Source: Cenococcum geophilum 1.58
Taxonomy: Eukaryota > Ascomycota > Dothideomycetes > Gloniales > Gloniaceae
DNA length: 64,000 nt
Direction: 5' to 3'
NCBI GenBank assembly: GCA_001692895.1
Contig: KV748197.1
Span: 2,267,884-2,331,883 of the forward strand
Part shown: positions 12,618 to 25,607 of the stretch, piece after piece
Position numbering within the stretch: position 1 is the first letter of the stretch
How the letters are laid out: the number at the start of each line of letters is the position of its first letter
Notes under the pieces: model-generated
Told to the model about the DNA's origin: nothing
Databases searched by the model: none
What the model saw: only the letters and a program-made list of their open reading frames with translations
Made by a program: the position numbers and the translations under genes

Positions 12618-15524
12618 ATAATAATAATAAATTCAATTTACCGCCCGTCCCGGTCCCCCTAGTGGGTCCACGTAGGCTAATACCTTCTATAGGAAAAACT
12701 CTAACTTAGAGAAAACCCCACCTTGGGCCGCGCTGGAGAGATAGCAGCGTTCCGACATCGGAGCGCCGGCGGCTCGCCTTCTACCTACCTTTAAGTCTGC
12801 ATATTAAGCCAACTGGCCGCGCTTCGCGGATAATCTTACTCTACCCCCTTCTTTCCTTATCCTTTTACCCTTATTCTTTTACCAGTCCTCTAGGCTTTAA
12901 AAGGGCTAGTATCTACTTATATCCTCTATATCCATTACCTTTACTACCTAAAACTAGGGTAAAATACCTAACTGTACTAGCTATTTTGCTGCCGCTTAGG
13001 CGCTTTTTTTATTATTTAGAACATTCTAAAGGCGTTTAGAGGCGCATTTTGCTATAAAGTCCGCCCTTTGGTAGTATGGACACTAAAACAGTATATAGTG
13101 GACTGTTTGCCTTATCTAGCTATATTCGTACTATAGGAGAACCGCTAGTATACCGACGGATATAAGCTATATATTAAGCCCTATTACCTCTATATAAAGA
13201 AGAAATAGTACTATAGCCTCTACTTTTATTAGGCCTTTATATAATAGAATTATAGGTTTCCCCTATAGGGTCTTCTACGTAGTTTCTATACGGTCTTTAG
13301 CCTTTGCCTACTACCGTTGTTGCTATTCTAAATCTACCTATTTCGCGATAAAGGTGGTTGCCTACCTTTAGTGCTAGTAACCTCCTATATAGTGGCGGCG
13401 CTCCGCCTACGCTCTACCGGCGTTCCGCTAGCCATACTTATAGGGGTTTATTACAGCTTCCCACTCTATATAGTCCTTCTAGTATACGAGGAAGCCTTAT
13501 ATCTTATTTTTATAGTCCTTTACGCGTTCCCTAAGCGCTTCTAACAGTACTAGTAACCGTTTTATTTTTTACTAGTACTTTACTAATATATTCCAGATAC
13601 CGTTAAGTGCCTTTACTAATTCCTTTTCTACCCTATTAAAGGCCGTCTTAGCGGCTCTTTAGAGGGCTATTATTTTAATATAGAGTTAGATTAGGGGAAT
13701 AGCCGCTTCCTTCTCCATTACAGCTATTAGTATTTGCTAGTATGCCTCTATAACCCTGCGGAGACACTAGTTCTAGACTTTCTATAGTAGTTTAAGCAGG
13801 CTTTTCGCTAGCGTTCCGCCGTCGTCCCGTACTCCCTATACTTAGGCGCTATATAGCATCGCTAATTGGACGGTGGCTGTATATAGGAGGCGTAAGTGGC
13901 GCATTAATGGGCCCTATATAGACACGGTAATCCTTAATATTACTTTAAAGGCTGTTAAGCCCTTACTCGCGGCCTTTTTAACCTATTCTTTCTATTAGAG
14001 CTTAGGGTCTACCTAGATCCCTAGGACTCGTATACTAGTTTTCTAGGGGGCTATCTTACAGCTAGTAATACGCACGGTGGACGCAAGGTCTACGGTGGCG
14101 TGGCGCCGTCGCCTTATAAAGTGTATAAGCTGGTACTTTTTAGGGGCGAACGCCGCCCTATATCGATTTGCCTATACAGCGTAGTAGTTATAGGCGGCCT
14201 CTAATTATTAACAGTTCTCTGCCGTGGAGTCCCCCTAGGTAATAAGGTTTATATTATCTACAAAGCTAAACCCTAGCGTGCCACTATTAGGGCGCTAGAA
14301 TTCCTCTAACAGCTCTAATATAAAAAAGAGGAATAAGATTGGTAATAAGGGTGACCCCTAGGGGATGCCTGTCTATATCTAAATCTAGTTACTCTTATAT
14401 CCTATAAACTTAATATAGGTTTTATATACTGTTAGGAAGCTTTATACAAAGTCTATAAGCCACTTTAAAAAGCCTTTTCTTTTTAGAATATAGAGGAGCC
14501 TTTTATAGAAGACGTTGTTAAATACCCCTGCTAAGTCTAGGCTTAGCATTAACACTATACACCTACGGCGCGTTCGCTACGCCGTCTGTACGTAAGAGCT
14601 AAGTAGTCCTACCGCTAATAGTATAGATTGTTTACGCCTTACTCCCATCTAGTTCTAAGGGAATAGCCCATGCTCCTCCGCAGCCTTAGCTATAATATTG
14701 GCTACGTACTTTTCTAGGACTTTTACTAGCGTGTTTTTAAGGGTAATTGGTCTATAGCTGCCTAGGAGAGAGTAGTCTTTCTTTCCTTCTTTACGTAACA
14801 CCATAGTTATGGATTCTTTAAGGCTTTCTGGTATTATTCCGCTGGTAAAGCAATGACTAGCTACTTCTACTAAATCTTTTATAATTACTAGGGCAACCAC
14901 TTTAAGGACCTTATTTGGTATACCATTTAGCCCTAGGGCTTTTCTATTTAGAAGACTCCTAATAAGCTTACCGATTTCTTCTATTAAGATAGTAGGGCTA
15001 ATGTTAAGCATATTTTGTTCCCTTATTGTCTTTATATCGCTAAGGTCTACTGTTTTAGTTTTAGGAAAGAACTTAGCTGCAAGGATATCAGCCTTTATAA
15101 TATTATTGTCTGTTAAAAGATCCTTAGTAGACCTCCTAAGGTCTAGTAGATAGGGGTCCGCCTTTACTACGCTTGCTTTTCTGCTCCATTTTAATAGAGT
15201 CCAAAGTCCCTTATTATATGGTTTTAACAGGTCTTTAGTAAGTTTATAAACAAAGCGTCTTTAGTTATCATAACTGACTCTCCTAATCTCTTTTTGCAGT
15301 TAATTGTTTAATGCTAAATATCTTTAGTAGTCCTCGGGGTTGTTATAAGCTTGGAGCTGTCGTCGCGCCTATCGGGCGCCGGCGTGGAGCTGTGTGGCCT
15401 GTGGCGACTATTCTCGACGGGCTTGTCGGCTAGGCTGTGCTTGCGGGCAGTGTTCTTTAAGTGCTTGCTTAATCCCTTCCTGAAGGGCTTGAAAGGGGTC
15501 TTCAGATGTGGTCCAGTTAAGCTG
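12618..15524 (-). mobile_element. 5'-truncated Tad-like LINE inserted in copia Y
   Basis: A 13-bp target duplication AGACCTATTATTA lies at 12605-12617 and 15525-15537. A short (TTA)n-type tail marks the 3' end (12618-12631, read on the minus strand). The host RNase H frame resumes at 15525. The element is read on the minus strand, starts in the linker before RT (no endonuclease domain), runs through RT and thumb, and ends in a GC-rich 3' region (12640-12840). At about 2.9 kb it is much shorter than full-length fungal LINEs, consistent with 5' truncation during target-primed reverse transcription. Confidence 0.9.
13560..15524 (-). pseudogene. LINE reverse transcriptase relic
   Basis: An unbroken 118-codon stretch at 14655-15011 carries the LINE RT start: RKALGLNGIPNKVLK, then GSYRPITLKNTLVKVLEK. 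Downstream on the minus strand are QGSPLLPILFLFF-like residues (about 14330-14360, stop for Gln) and the catalytic box FVDNIN near 14250, where the family has Phe-Val-Asp-Asp. The second Asp has become Asn, as RIP would do. A LINE thumb/connection segment (MRHLRLLYTATVQLAMLY) lies near 13830-13890. The 5' 180 bp (15345-15524) encode an un-mutated linker ending near residues PQATQLHAGAR. Confidence 0.88.
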
Positions 15525-16060
15525 AGACCTATTATTATAAATTGGCTTTATAATTATACTTACGGACCATAATTAGGACGCAAATATACTGTATTAGTCT
15601 TTAATTAAGTCTAAATAAGTAACCCGTAGTATACTAGCTTCTAAACTATATGCACTAGCTTATAGCTTTAATATAGCAGCCGCAATTAAATTAACAATCT
15701 AGAAGATTCTATAACTGGAGCAGTTACCCCTAGTTTTATATACCAATTTAAAGTCCCTTTATAACTGCCTAGTTAAACTAGGTATAACATAAGAGAAGAG
15801 GCTTATAGTCGACCTAATGTGCTTATATTAGGCCTATAAATAACGTAAAATTATAGAGGTTAAATGGATTAGCGGTAGAAACAACCTAGTAGACGCCATA
15901 ACTAAGGCAAAGCCGTATTAAGCCCTTAAAACCCTAATTAACACGAATAAGCTTAACCTAAAGGTTATAAAATGGGTAGAACGGGACTAACGGAGTACCT
16001 ATAGTATGCCTACGGCCTATTAGAAGGCCGTACGGCTTATTATACGGCCTATTCTACGGA
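15525..16060 (+). pseudogene. Copia Y RNase H, distal part
   Basis: The copia RNase H frame resumes directly after the LINE target duplication, beginning at a motif IINWLYN-type segment at about 15535. It continues with SKS/DLMCLRQAYKQREITEVKWISGSNN-type residues (about 15740-15900), normal for the end of copia Pol. Removing the LINE and one TSD copy restores continuity with 12617. Confidence 0.8.
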
Positions 16061-16159
16061 CCGTAAGCTATTAGGTAAAAAATGGTAGAAAGCTGCAATG
16101 GAACTTAGTGGACTTATATAACCTACTAAATTCTGCTATATTCTGCTAGGGTAGTTAAA

Positions 16160-16240
16160 TCAACTAATTACGATTTTCTATCCCCGGGATGGAAAATTAC
16201 CATTGGCTCGCTTAGCACTAGCGCCTTAGCGGCCCTTAAG
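16160..16240. repeat. Palindromic module shared by three copia copies
   Basis: A tract of about 70 bp contains the near-palindrome GATTTTCTATCCCCGGGATG followed by GCTCGCTTAGCACTAGCGCC. It recurs in X' (about 19745-19840, reverse orientation) and X (about 25640-25715). In X and X' the core is a better palindrome (GATTTTCTATCCCCAGGATA in X). It lies in the 3' non-coding part of each element. Confidence 0.8.
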
Positions 16241-16458
16241 ATATAACTTACGGCTCGTCTACGGCCTGTTAAAGGGCTATACGGTTTATTTTACAGACCG
16301 TAAGCAGGACTTATAGCCAGCTTAAAGCACCATTTGGAAGGCAGCCTAGACGGCACCTTAGGGGAGATTTCCTATATATTTTCCTTTATGTTTTATAGTT
16401 TTATTAAAGCAATTACGGAGGCTGTATATAGGTGGTTTTATTTTTTAAGTACCGCTAG

Positions 16459-16729
16459 TGTATAATTATAGCACCTATTATACTGACCGTGTGCTTACGC
16501 GTTCGGTACACTAGGTACGCGTTTACGCTTTTAATGCACCAACCACTCGCTTACGCGTCTAGTGCACTTATAAAGCACNAACTAATTAGGGGGGAGGTGT
16601 ATTAGTATATAGACCACGTAGTCTGCTTTATACAATCGACAGTCACCATTATCCAAACGAGTATACAATACTATATATATTTCGTGCCCCTAGATCTAAC
16701 TCACTCGTGCCATTAAATTAGTACAAATA
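16459..16729 (+). repeat. 3' LTR of copia Y
   Basis: 271 bp, TGTATAATT...ACAAATA, direct repeat of 7398-7668, followed by the TSD TTTAG at 16730-16734. One ambiguous base at 16579. Confidence 0.92.
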
Positions 16730-19347
16730 TTTAGTAAGTAGGCTATAAAGTTAAGGTTAAGGCAATTAAGTATCTTATAAAGTACTACTATTACTACTAA
16801 ATAAACTAGAAGTTCCCTAGCCAATTTAAGTTTACCCTTAAGGATAACTATAACTTTAACTTCTATATTATTATTAACGTTATATATCTTAGCGGTAAGC
16901 TAGTGCTCTAAGTTATTAACTTTTTAATCTTTTTCTAAGCCGCGCGTTTTTTAAAAAATATATTAGCTAGAAATATATAGGATACCCTTTAGTTATACTA
17001 GATTAATATTTATTTAGGACCCCCTAATTAAATTATCTATAATATAGGAAAGAACTTCTTATTTATAGAGTTCTAATAATAGATAAAGGCAATAGTAATT
17101 AAGGTTAAGGAAGTCCCTGTTAAGGCATATAATAATATTAAAAAAGTAGAATAATATTACGCGCCATTACGCCGCGTATATAANATTATTTCTTTAAAAC
17201 TAAAGGATGCTAGCGAAGAACTTACCTTATAAATAGCTATTAAAGCTATTAATAATTCCGCTAGCCTAAATAGACTTATACCTATATTACTAGTCTTTAA
17301 CGCCTCCCCTTAAATAACTAATAATTTTTTACTATTTCTCTTTATTATATAATAAGCTAAGGCTATTTATAAAGCAATAAAGAAGGTATAACGTCTCTAC
17401 GCTATACGCTAGGTTAATAATATATTAGGAATAAGAAATGGCCTAAATACCTTAACTACGCTTAATCTGCCACTTTAGTCTAAAGTATACGTATAGTATA
17501 AAAAGGGAGGATAGTTAGGCCTATACTAACTTATTATAATTAATAGCTAAACTTATACTATTTAGATGCCTTACAGACCCACTTAATTCTATTTAACTAT
17601 TATTAAGCCTTATTATAAAGATAATAATTTTAAGCCTTTATAGGATGCCCTAGAAGATACCCTAAAGGAGAACTATAATTAATATACTCTAGAAGGCAAC
17701 TATAATTCTAATATAATTATAGTAGATATACTATAACTATAACGCGGTAAAGGTTGCTTAAAGGGATTATAAAATTGCTAATATCTTATTAATTTTAAAG
17801 AATAATTTATTGCTGCTATTAAAAATAAAGTTAAGTTATTAATGGCCTTTATAACAGCTAAAGAAAAGGCTAACTTTAAGCTCGCAAAATAGCTTTAAAA
17901 GGAAGGTTATATTATAACCCTAAAAGCTCCTTTCTAAGTATCTAATAAGTAGGAGATTAACGGTCTTATTATAAGAGAAGTCTTTAAATTTAAGAAGTAT
18001 AACCTTACTAAATTTAATAAAGTTCGTATCTTTAAGTTAAGGATAATTAATAAGATTAAGGGTAAAGCTATTAACGCCCTATTTAAGAAATTAAGGCTTA
18101 TTATCTAAGGTTATAATAATAATAGTAAAGAAATAACTCTTATATAATCTCCTATAATTTAATAAGCTAGTTAGTAAGTTATTATTATATTAACTCCCTC
18201 CTTAATAAAGAATAAAATAGCGGTTTATTTATAAAATATTACTTAAACCTATACCTAATTAGAGATATACCTTTAGCGCTTAATATTAGTATACCTTCTA
18301 GAGCAAATTTGCCACTAGTATCCTAAAGATATAATTATGGTTATGCTTAAGCTATTATATAAAATTATAAAGGTAGGAACTTACTAGTAGGCTACCTATA
18401 GTAAGCACTATAAAGAGAAGCTTTTAATAACTACTTTTATATTTAATCTTTACTTCCTTATTATAACTATAGGAACTCTATTTAAAATTATTAGTATATA
18501 AACTAATAATATAATTATTTTAGAAGACGACTAATTTTTAGCTCTTAAAGAGGATAAGCTAGTAAAGGTAAATCTTATAGTAAAGCTAAAGGAAAAGCTT
18601 AATTTAATAATACTATTACTTTTTAATAAATGCATCCTCTCCCTAAATAAGGATTCTATTACTTTACGCTAGAAGGGTTAAGATAAAAAAATTATTATTA
18701 TTAATGTTAATTCCCTAAAGTAAGGATATATGGAGTAACGTACTTATAGAGCTTATATTACTTCTATCTATTAACCTAAGGCTTTATTTAATTTCTCTAT
18801 TACTATCTAATACTAAGAACTAACTAAGGACGACGTTTTTACCCTAAATAAATATCTTTTTTAGTAAATAAACCATCTTAATTGGGGACTACTTTATATA
18901 CCTATTAATCTTCCTACCACTAAGCTCTTTATATTTGTTAATAGATCATTTATAAATAATAAAGATTTTAGCTCCTAGTTAGGATATAAGATTATTATTA
19001 TAAATAAATTTACTAGAGAGAATAACTTTATAATCTATAGTAATCTTATTTATTAGAGCTTAACTAAGAGCAAGCGCATTACCTAAAGTATTTTAGTATT
19101 AGAGATATATAAAATAGTTAGCGGAGTTAATATAGTAATTATAATTAGAACTACCCTAAAGATAATTATAAATTAACTTAAACTTCCTATTATCCCTATA
19201 ATCGTATACACCAACTTATATTCCCTTTATAAGTATTTAATTAAGCTTAGTACTATAAAGGAGAAGCGCCTTATAATTAATATTATAGCACTTTAGCAAT
19301 CCTACGAGCATTAAGAACTCTTTAAGATTTAATAAATTAATAGCTAA
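16730..19347 (+). pseudogene. Copia X integrase-RT-RNase H relic
   Basis: This is the continuation of element X after the Y insertion. With stops ignored, the integrase core (about 16750-17700; for example IKAINNSASLNRLIPILLV near 17240) and RT (about 17930-18850) are legible in one direction. Its nearest relative is X' (minus strand, 22660-19990), of which this block is essentially a reverse complement. It ends exactly at the target site GCTAA (19343-19347) of X'. Confidence 0.85.
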
Positions 19348-19564
19348 TGTTGGTTACATAAGGGGGATATTACGTAGCTACGGTTCGTAGATAGTATAAT
19401 AATTATTCTATTTTCTTCTTTAAGAAAGGGGTAAGGAACTTAAGGTTCCTTACCACGCTAGTGCCGCGGCGGCACGTAATGGCAACTTGCCGCACGTAAC
19501 GGTAACTTACTATATATAACGGCAATATACCTTATATAGTAACCATTTGCCTTTATTCCTAACA
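19348..19564 (-). repeat. 3' LTR of copia X'
   Basis: 217 bp, preceded on the plus strand by the TSD GCTAA. Contains several GGCAACTTGCC (reverse GGCAAGTTGCC) motifs and a 24-bp hairpin, GGAACTTAAGGTTCC, near 19436. Confidence 0.92.
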
Positions 19565-19959
19565 CTAGTAACTCTTTTTTTATAGTTGCCATCTATATAT
19601 ATATACCGCTTAACTAGCGGAACAAAAATTAATTCTCTTTATTTACTATTGCCATTATAATATAAGTCTCGCTATCCTAAAATTTGCCTTTTAGCACGTA
19701 GTGCTTTCTTGCTTATAAGTTATAGGTAAATATCTTATTAGTAGGGCCGCTAAGGCGCTAGCGGTAAGCGAGCTAATAGCGATTTTTTATCCCGGGGATA
19801 GAAAATCCTAATTAGCTAGTTTAAGTTAGGGTTTATAAAATCTAACTAATTAGACAACTTTAACCGCTGGTTAAAGTTCCTAGATATTTTAAGACCTTAC
19901 GTAACTAAGAAATTTCTAGGGACTCCTTTTTAACCTAACCTTTAACTCATATACGTAAA

Positions 19960-22900
19960 GTATTTATATTAATAAACATCTCTAGTGCCTTATTTAGGTT
20001 CGCCTTCGTTATTATATCTACTAGGTTATTTTAGCTATTAATCCATTAAATTTTAAAGAGTTTTTAACGCTTGTAGGATTACTAAAGTGCTATAATATTA
20101 ATTATAAGGCGCTTCTCCTTTATAGTAACGAGCTTAACTAAATACTTATAAAGGGAAAATAAATCGGTGTATACAATTATAGGGATAACAGGAAGTTTAA
20201 GTTAATCTATAATTATCTTTAGGGTAGTTCTAATTATAATTACCATATTAACTCCGCTAACTATTTTATATATCTTTAACGCTAAAACACTTTAGGTAAC
20301 GCGCTTACTTTTAGTTAAGCTCTAATAGATAAGATTACTATAGATTATAAAGTTATTCTCTCTAGTAAATTTATTTATAATAATAATCTTATATCCTAAC
20401 TAGGAGCTAAAATCTTTATTATTTATAAATAATCTATTAATAAATATAAAGAGCTTAGCGGTAGAAAGATTAATAGGTATATAGAGTAGTCCCTAATTAA
20501 GATAGTTTATTTACTAGAAAAGACGTTTATTTAGGGTAAGAATATTATCCTTAGTTAGTTCCTAGTATTAGGCGGTAATAAAGAAATTAAATAAAGCCTT
20601 AGGTTAATAAATAGAAGCAATATAAGCTCCGCAAGCGTGTTACTCTATATATCCTTACTTTAGGGAATTAATATTAATAACATTAATCTTCTTACCTTAA
20701 CTCTTCTAGCGTAAAGTAATGGAATCTTTGTTTAGGGAGAGGATATATCTATTAAAGAGTAATAATGTTATTAAGTTAAGCTTTTCCTTTAGCTTTACTA
20801 TAAGATTTACCTTTACTAGCTTATCCTCTTTAAGAGCTAAGAATTAGTTATCTCCTAAAATAATTATATTATTAGTTTATATACTAACGATTCTAAATAA
20901 GGTTCCCGTAGTTATAATAAGAAAGCAAAGATTAAATATAAAAGTAGTTATTAAAAGCTTCTCTTTATAGTGCTTGCTATAGGTAGCCTACTAGTAAGTT
21001 CTTACCTCTATAATTCTATATAATGGCTTAAGCACAACTATAATTATATCTTCAGGATACTAGTAGTAAATTTACTCTAGAAGGTATACTAATATTAAGC
21101 GCTAAAGGTACATCTCTAATTAGGTATAGGCTTAAGTAATATCTTATAAATAAACTACTATTCTATTCTTTATTAAGGAGGGAGCTAATGCAATAATAAC
21201 TTACTAACTAGCTTGTTAAATTATAGGAGATTATATAAGAATTATCTCTTTACTATTATTATTATAACCTTANATAATAAGCCTTAATTTCTTAAATNGG
21301 GCGTTAGTAGCTTTNCCCTTAATCTNNTTAACNATTCTTAACTTAAANATNCNAACTNNATTAAACTTAGTAGGGTTATATTTCTTAAATTTAAAGACTC
21401 CTCTTACGATAAGACCGTCGATCTCCTGCTTATTAGATGCTTAAAAAGGAGCTCTTAAGGTTATAATACGACCTTCCTTTTAGAGCTATTTTATAAGCTT
21501 AAAGTTAGCCTTCTCTTTAGCTGTTATAAAGGCCATTAATAACTTAACTTTATTCTTAATAGCGGCAATAAATTGTTCTTTAAAATTAATAAGGTATTAG
21601 CGATTTCGTGATCCCTTTAGGTAACCTCTACCGCGTCGTAGTTGTAGCGCATTTACTACAATTATATTGGGATTATAGTCGCCTTCTAGAGCATATTAAT
21701 TGTAGTTCTCTTCTAGGGCATTTTCTAGGGCATCCTATAAAGGCTTAGAATTATTATCTTTATAGTAAGGCTTAATAACAATTAAACGGAATTAGGTGGG
21801 TTTATAAGGCATCTAAATAGTGCAAGTTTAACTATTAATTGTAATAAGTTAATATAGGCCTAACTATCCTCCCCTTTTACGCCATACGCGTACTTTAGAC
21901 TAAAGTGGCAGATTAAGCACAGTTAAGGTGTTTAGGCCATTTCTTATTCCTAGTGCGTTATTAACCTAGTATATAGCATAGAGGCGTTATACCTTCTTTA
22001 TTACCTTATAAATCGCCTTAGCTTATTATATAATAAAGGGAGATAGTAGAGAATTATTAGTTATTTATAGGTAGGCGCCAAAGACTAGTAATATAGGTAC
22101 AAGTTTATCCAGGCCAGCGGAATTATTAATAGCTTTAACAGCTATTTATAAGGTAAGTTTTTTACTAGCGTCCTTTAGTTTTAAAGAGATAATCTTATAT
22201 ACGNGGNNTAATNGCGCGTAATATNNNTNNACTTTTCTAATACTATTATATACCTTAATAGGGACTTCCTTAACCTTAATTGCCATTGCCTTTATTTATT
22301 ATCGGAACTTTATAGATAAGAAGTTCTTTCTTATATTATAAACAATTTAATTAGGGGGTCCTAGGTAGACATTAATCTAGCATAACTAAAGGGTATCCTA
22401 TGCGTTTCTAGCTAATATATCCTTTAAGAATCGTACGGCTTAAAAGGAGGTTGAGAAATTAATAACTTAGAGTACTGGCTTGCCGCTAAGGTATATAACG
22501 TTAACAATAATACAGAAGTTAAAGTCGTAATTATCTTTAAGGGTAAACTTAAATTGGCCAGGGGACCTCTAGTTTATTTAGCAGTAGTAGTAGTATTTTA
22601 TAAGATGCTTAATTACCTTAACCTTAACTTTATAGCCTACTTACTAAAGAACCCTAAGCAATTGGTAAACTAATAGGTAACTAAAATGATGGTGTAGTTA
22701 GCGTAACTCTAACTTAGTTAAATGGCTCTAAGCAACACTCTTTTCTGGTTATTAAAGGAGCAGCTAAGGGTAACCCCACTTACGTATAATAGGCACCCGA
22801 TTATCTCCCTGCACGAGCATATTCTTAAGGTTATTAAGCTTAACGCCTAGTTTATCTATATCTTTAATACAAAATAGAAATAGGGTGTTTGTGGGAATAA

Positions 22901-25130
22901 CGTGAAAAGTAATGTACCCTAAGGGGGTTTAAACCCTAATTGTGCTAAGAGAGATTGTAGTACCTTTGCTAAAACAAATTATATATTAGCCTGCCGTTAA
23001 ATAGTTAATCTAAACAGAGCTATTAAGCTGCTAAAGGGCTTAAACTTAAGGTTCTCCTACTATAGATACTCCTACGGCTCTAGTATCCGGCATAATACCA
23101 TAAAAGACGTTCGCTAAGTATCTGTTATTAAAGGAAAACGCAAAGCTCTCCTTTAGCTTATTAAAGATATTTAACTTTATAATAAAATAGAGTGTAGATT
23201 AGTTATTAAGAACAGCGACGGTTTATATACTATTTACCTTACCATACTTAGTAAAGTATTAGTTAGGTAAGTAGTCCTTAATTTCTATATCCATAAGGAG
23301 CTATTCGGTCTCATTAACCTTACCCTTAAGGTCTTCTACGCCTTTATATTAAACCAGAAAGCTTTAGAAGTAGGCCGTAGTAATCTTATAATTTCTAACA
23401 TTTTTTATACTCTAACGGAACTTATTATATACCTCTTTTCGCTTATTAAAGAAGTGTCTAGTTAACTAGCAATTTGGCTTCTTATAAACGTAGTACTTTT
23501 TCTAGCAATTACTTTAAAATAAACCTCTACAAGGACCTCTATAATTACCTTATAATTAATATTAATTATACCCTTTACCGTATTCCCTACCACGGCCGCC
23601 ATATATTTAATTAGTTTAGTTATAATTATATTAGTCGGGAACGCTTAGTTAGGTAAGGCTTTTAGTATAAAGCTATTAAGATTCTTATATTCGCATCGCA
23701 GTACCTACAGCAGAGCGTAGCTCGGCATATACTTCTTTAAACGTATCTATAGGTTTATATAGCGCCAAGTTGCACTTAGGAACGCTATAGCATACTAAAA
23801 TAACCTAGTCCCTTAGGCTGTTCTTATTTTAGTAGGTTTTAGTAAAACTACATTAGATTTTCTAGAGTTTATTAAAGAGTAGTTAAAGATACTCTAGGCA
23901 AGTTATTATTAGGTTAGAAGTAATAACTCTCTAGAATATAGTCTCCCGCCATTTAAATATATAGAGTTAGCGGTTCTTATTAGTTTTAAAGTGGGCTCTA
24001 GTAAGCTAAAGCATTATATTAAAGCTATAGTTTTTACCTACAATATAGTTATAATAGAACGTTACCGCCCATCCCTTTAATATAACAGAGAAAGTATAAT
24101 AGAACTGGTAGCGTTAAATTCTAACCTTATTATAGCAGTTATAAAAGACCTATAGTTTTACTCCAAGTATATCGTACAATTCTCCTCTAAACTTCTTCTC
24201 TTCGTCCAAATATACCTTTATTAGATTTGTGACTTCTTAAAATAAAGGCTCATCGGTTAGCTGGGATAGAGGAGTTAGAGGTAGTAGAGGTAGAGAAAAA
24301 GCACCTCTAGGTAGGAGAGTACCTTTAGGTAGAAGAGTAGCGTTCTAGGGGTTTTATTCTAAATTAAAGTTGCCTTCTAAAGAATATAGGTTGGTTTTAG
24401 GTTTCTATAGTTAACGTATAATCTCAGCTTCCGTCTATACTAGTTCTTCTATACTAGTAAGAACGGCGTAAATATTACTAGTAATTGGGTTACCGTCCTT
24501 AGCAATGTATACCCTATTCCTTTAGAGGGAGTCTTAAAAATCCTAAATAATATTAATATTACCAAGTGCCTAGGTATCGGCGGTCCATCCTATAAAATCC
24601 TCCCTAAAGTATTCCCATAACTGTAAATCGGCGTAGTGGCTATCTTAGTAGAATAAAATATGGTATAGAAGAAAGCCGTTAACTTATTTTATGGTATAGG
24701 TTATTATATTAAAGGTAAATACGTCCTAATCTTTATTAATAAGTTTCGCGTATATAGCTACCCCTAGTAGTAAGGAGTCTCTCCAGTTGTTTAGAGTGGC
24801 CATAGTTATATCTTCGGAGGAAGGGAATATTGGTGGTGTAGGGATTGTCGTTTAGTACGCGTTTGTGACGTATATTTATAATTATAGGGCTTAGGACTAG
24901 TTCTAGCCTTAAATTGCAAAGACTTATAAAGCGTATTATTCTGCGTAATAGACGCAAGAATCTATAATCTGGGGAAGGCTTAGGACCAGTTCTGGCCTTT
25001 AGATCCTTAGATTTGTGGAAGAGTTCTATTTAAGGTTTAGGACCAGTTCTAACCTTAAAAGACAGCTTTTCTTAGCACGAGTAGCACTGGTACAGTAGCT
25101 TATCTCTTCTTGGTAAATACCTAGCTGTTC
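19960..25130 (-). pseudogene. Copia X' Gag-Pol relic
   Basis: Minus-strand order is gag (about 25100-23000), protease/pre-integrase (22960-22680, with LGYITFHVIPTNTLFL and LDKLGVKLNNL type residues), integrase (22660-21880), RT (about 21480-20600) and RNase H (to about 19960). A 73-codon window at 24736-24957 is open on the minus strand but out of the gag frame. The gag frame beside it reads FPSSEDITMATLNNWRDSLL. RIP stops, frame slips and Ns prevent any product. Confidence 0.85.
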
Positions 25131-25163
25131 TATAGTATAACTATAAAGTTAACCACTAATTAG

Positions 25164-25380
25164 TGTTGGTTATATAAGGGGGATATTACGTAGCTACGGT
25201 TCGTAGATAGTATAATAATTATTCTATTTTCTTCTTTAAGAAAGGGGTAAGGAACTTAAGGTTCCTTACCACGCTAGTGCCGCGGCGGCACGTAATGGCA
25301 ACTTGCCGTACGTAACGGCAACTTGCTATACGTGACGGCAATATGCCTTATATGGTGACCATTTGCCTTTATTCCTAACA
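25164..25380 (-). repeat. 5' LTR of copia X'
   Basis: 217 bp, direct repeat of 19348-19564, followed on the plus strand by the TSD GCTAA (25381-25385). Differences from its partner are transitions of the RIP type. Confidence 0.92.
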
Positions 25381-25607
25381 GCTAAGATAACCTAGTAGAT
25401 GTAATAATAAAGGCGAATCTAAATAAGGCATTAGAGACAGTTATTAATATAAATACTCTACGTATATAAGTTAAAGGTTAGGTTAAAAGGGAGTTCTTAG
25501 AAATTTCTTAGTTATATAAGGTCTTAAGATGTCTAGGAACTTTAACTAGCGGTTAAAGTTATCTAATTAGTTAGATTCTCTTGCCAAGACTTTTTTAAAG
25601 GGGGGAG
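25381..25607 (+). pseudogene. Copia X Pol C-terminus and gypsy-like 3' module
   Basis: The last Pol codons of X read NLVDVIIKANLNKALETV, then with RIP stops a tail FLEIS*LYKVLRCLGTLTSG and a stop. From about 25497 the sequence matches the 3' end of chromovirus G (32050-32188), including the tail codons in the same frame, the following AGTTRTCTAATTAGTTAGAT segment and a purine tract AAAGGGGGGAG at 25597-25607. X' carries the same tail but lacks the purine tract. Confidence 0.8.

Larger units (their letters stand above)
7398..16729 (+). mobile_element. Ty1/copia element Y, full length with LINE insertion
   Basis: The two 271-bp LTRs are 7398-7668 and 16459-16729 and lie in direct orientation. 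They start TGTATAATT (RIPed to TATATAATT in the left copy) and end ACAAACA-like (ACGAACA and ACAAATA). A 5-bp target duplication TTTAG flanks the element at 7393-7397 and 16730-16734. Inside are gag with a zinc knuckle, protease, integrase, RT and RNase H in the copia order (integrase before RT). RNase H is split by a LINE at 12618-15524. All frames carry RIP stops, so the element is non-autonomous today. Confidence 0.93.
19348..25380 (-). mobile_element. Ty1/copia element X', full length, inverted inside X
   Basis: Two 217-bp direct LTRs, 19348-19564 and 25164-25380, and a 5-bp TSD GCTAA (19343-19347 and 25381-25385) delimit a 6033-bp element. On the minus strand the LTR reads TGTTAGGAATAAAGG...CCAACA, and gag, protease, integrase, RT and RNase H follow in copia order from 25163 down to about 19960. 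It is the same family as the element it interrupts. RIP stops occur throughout. N bases cluster at 21273-21360 and 22204-22235. Confidence 0.93.

Noticed and set aside
13141..13170. YTDG-like plus-strand words suggesting RNase H in the LINE
   Set aside because: On the wrong strand relative to the LINE; likely chance.
15351..15572. 73-codon plus frame at the LINE 5' end
   Set aside because: Antisense of the LINE linker, running over the TSD into copia RNase H; not a gene.
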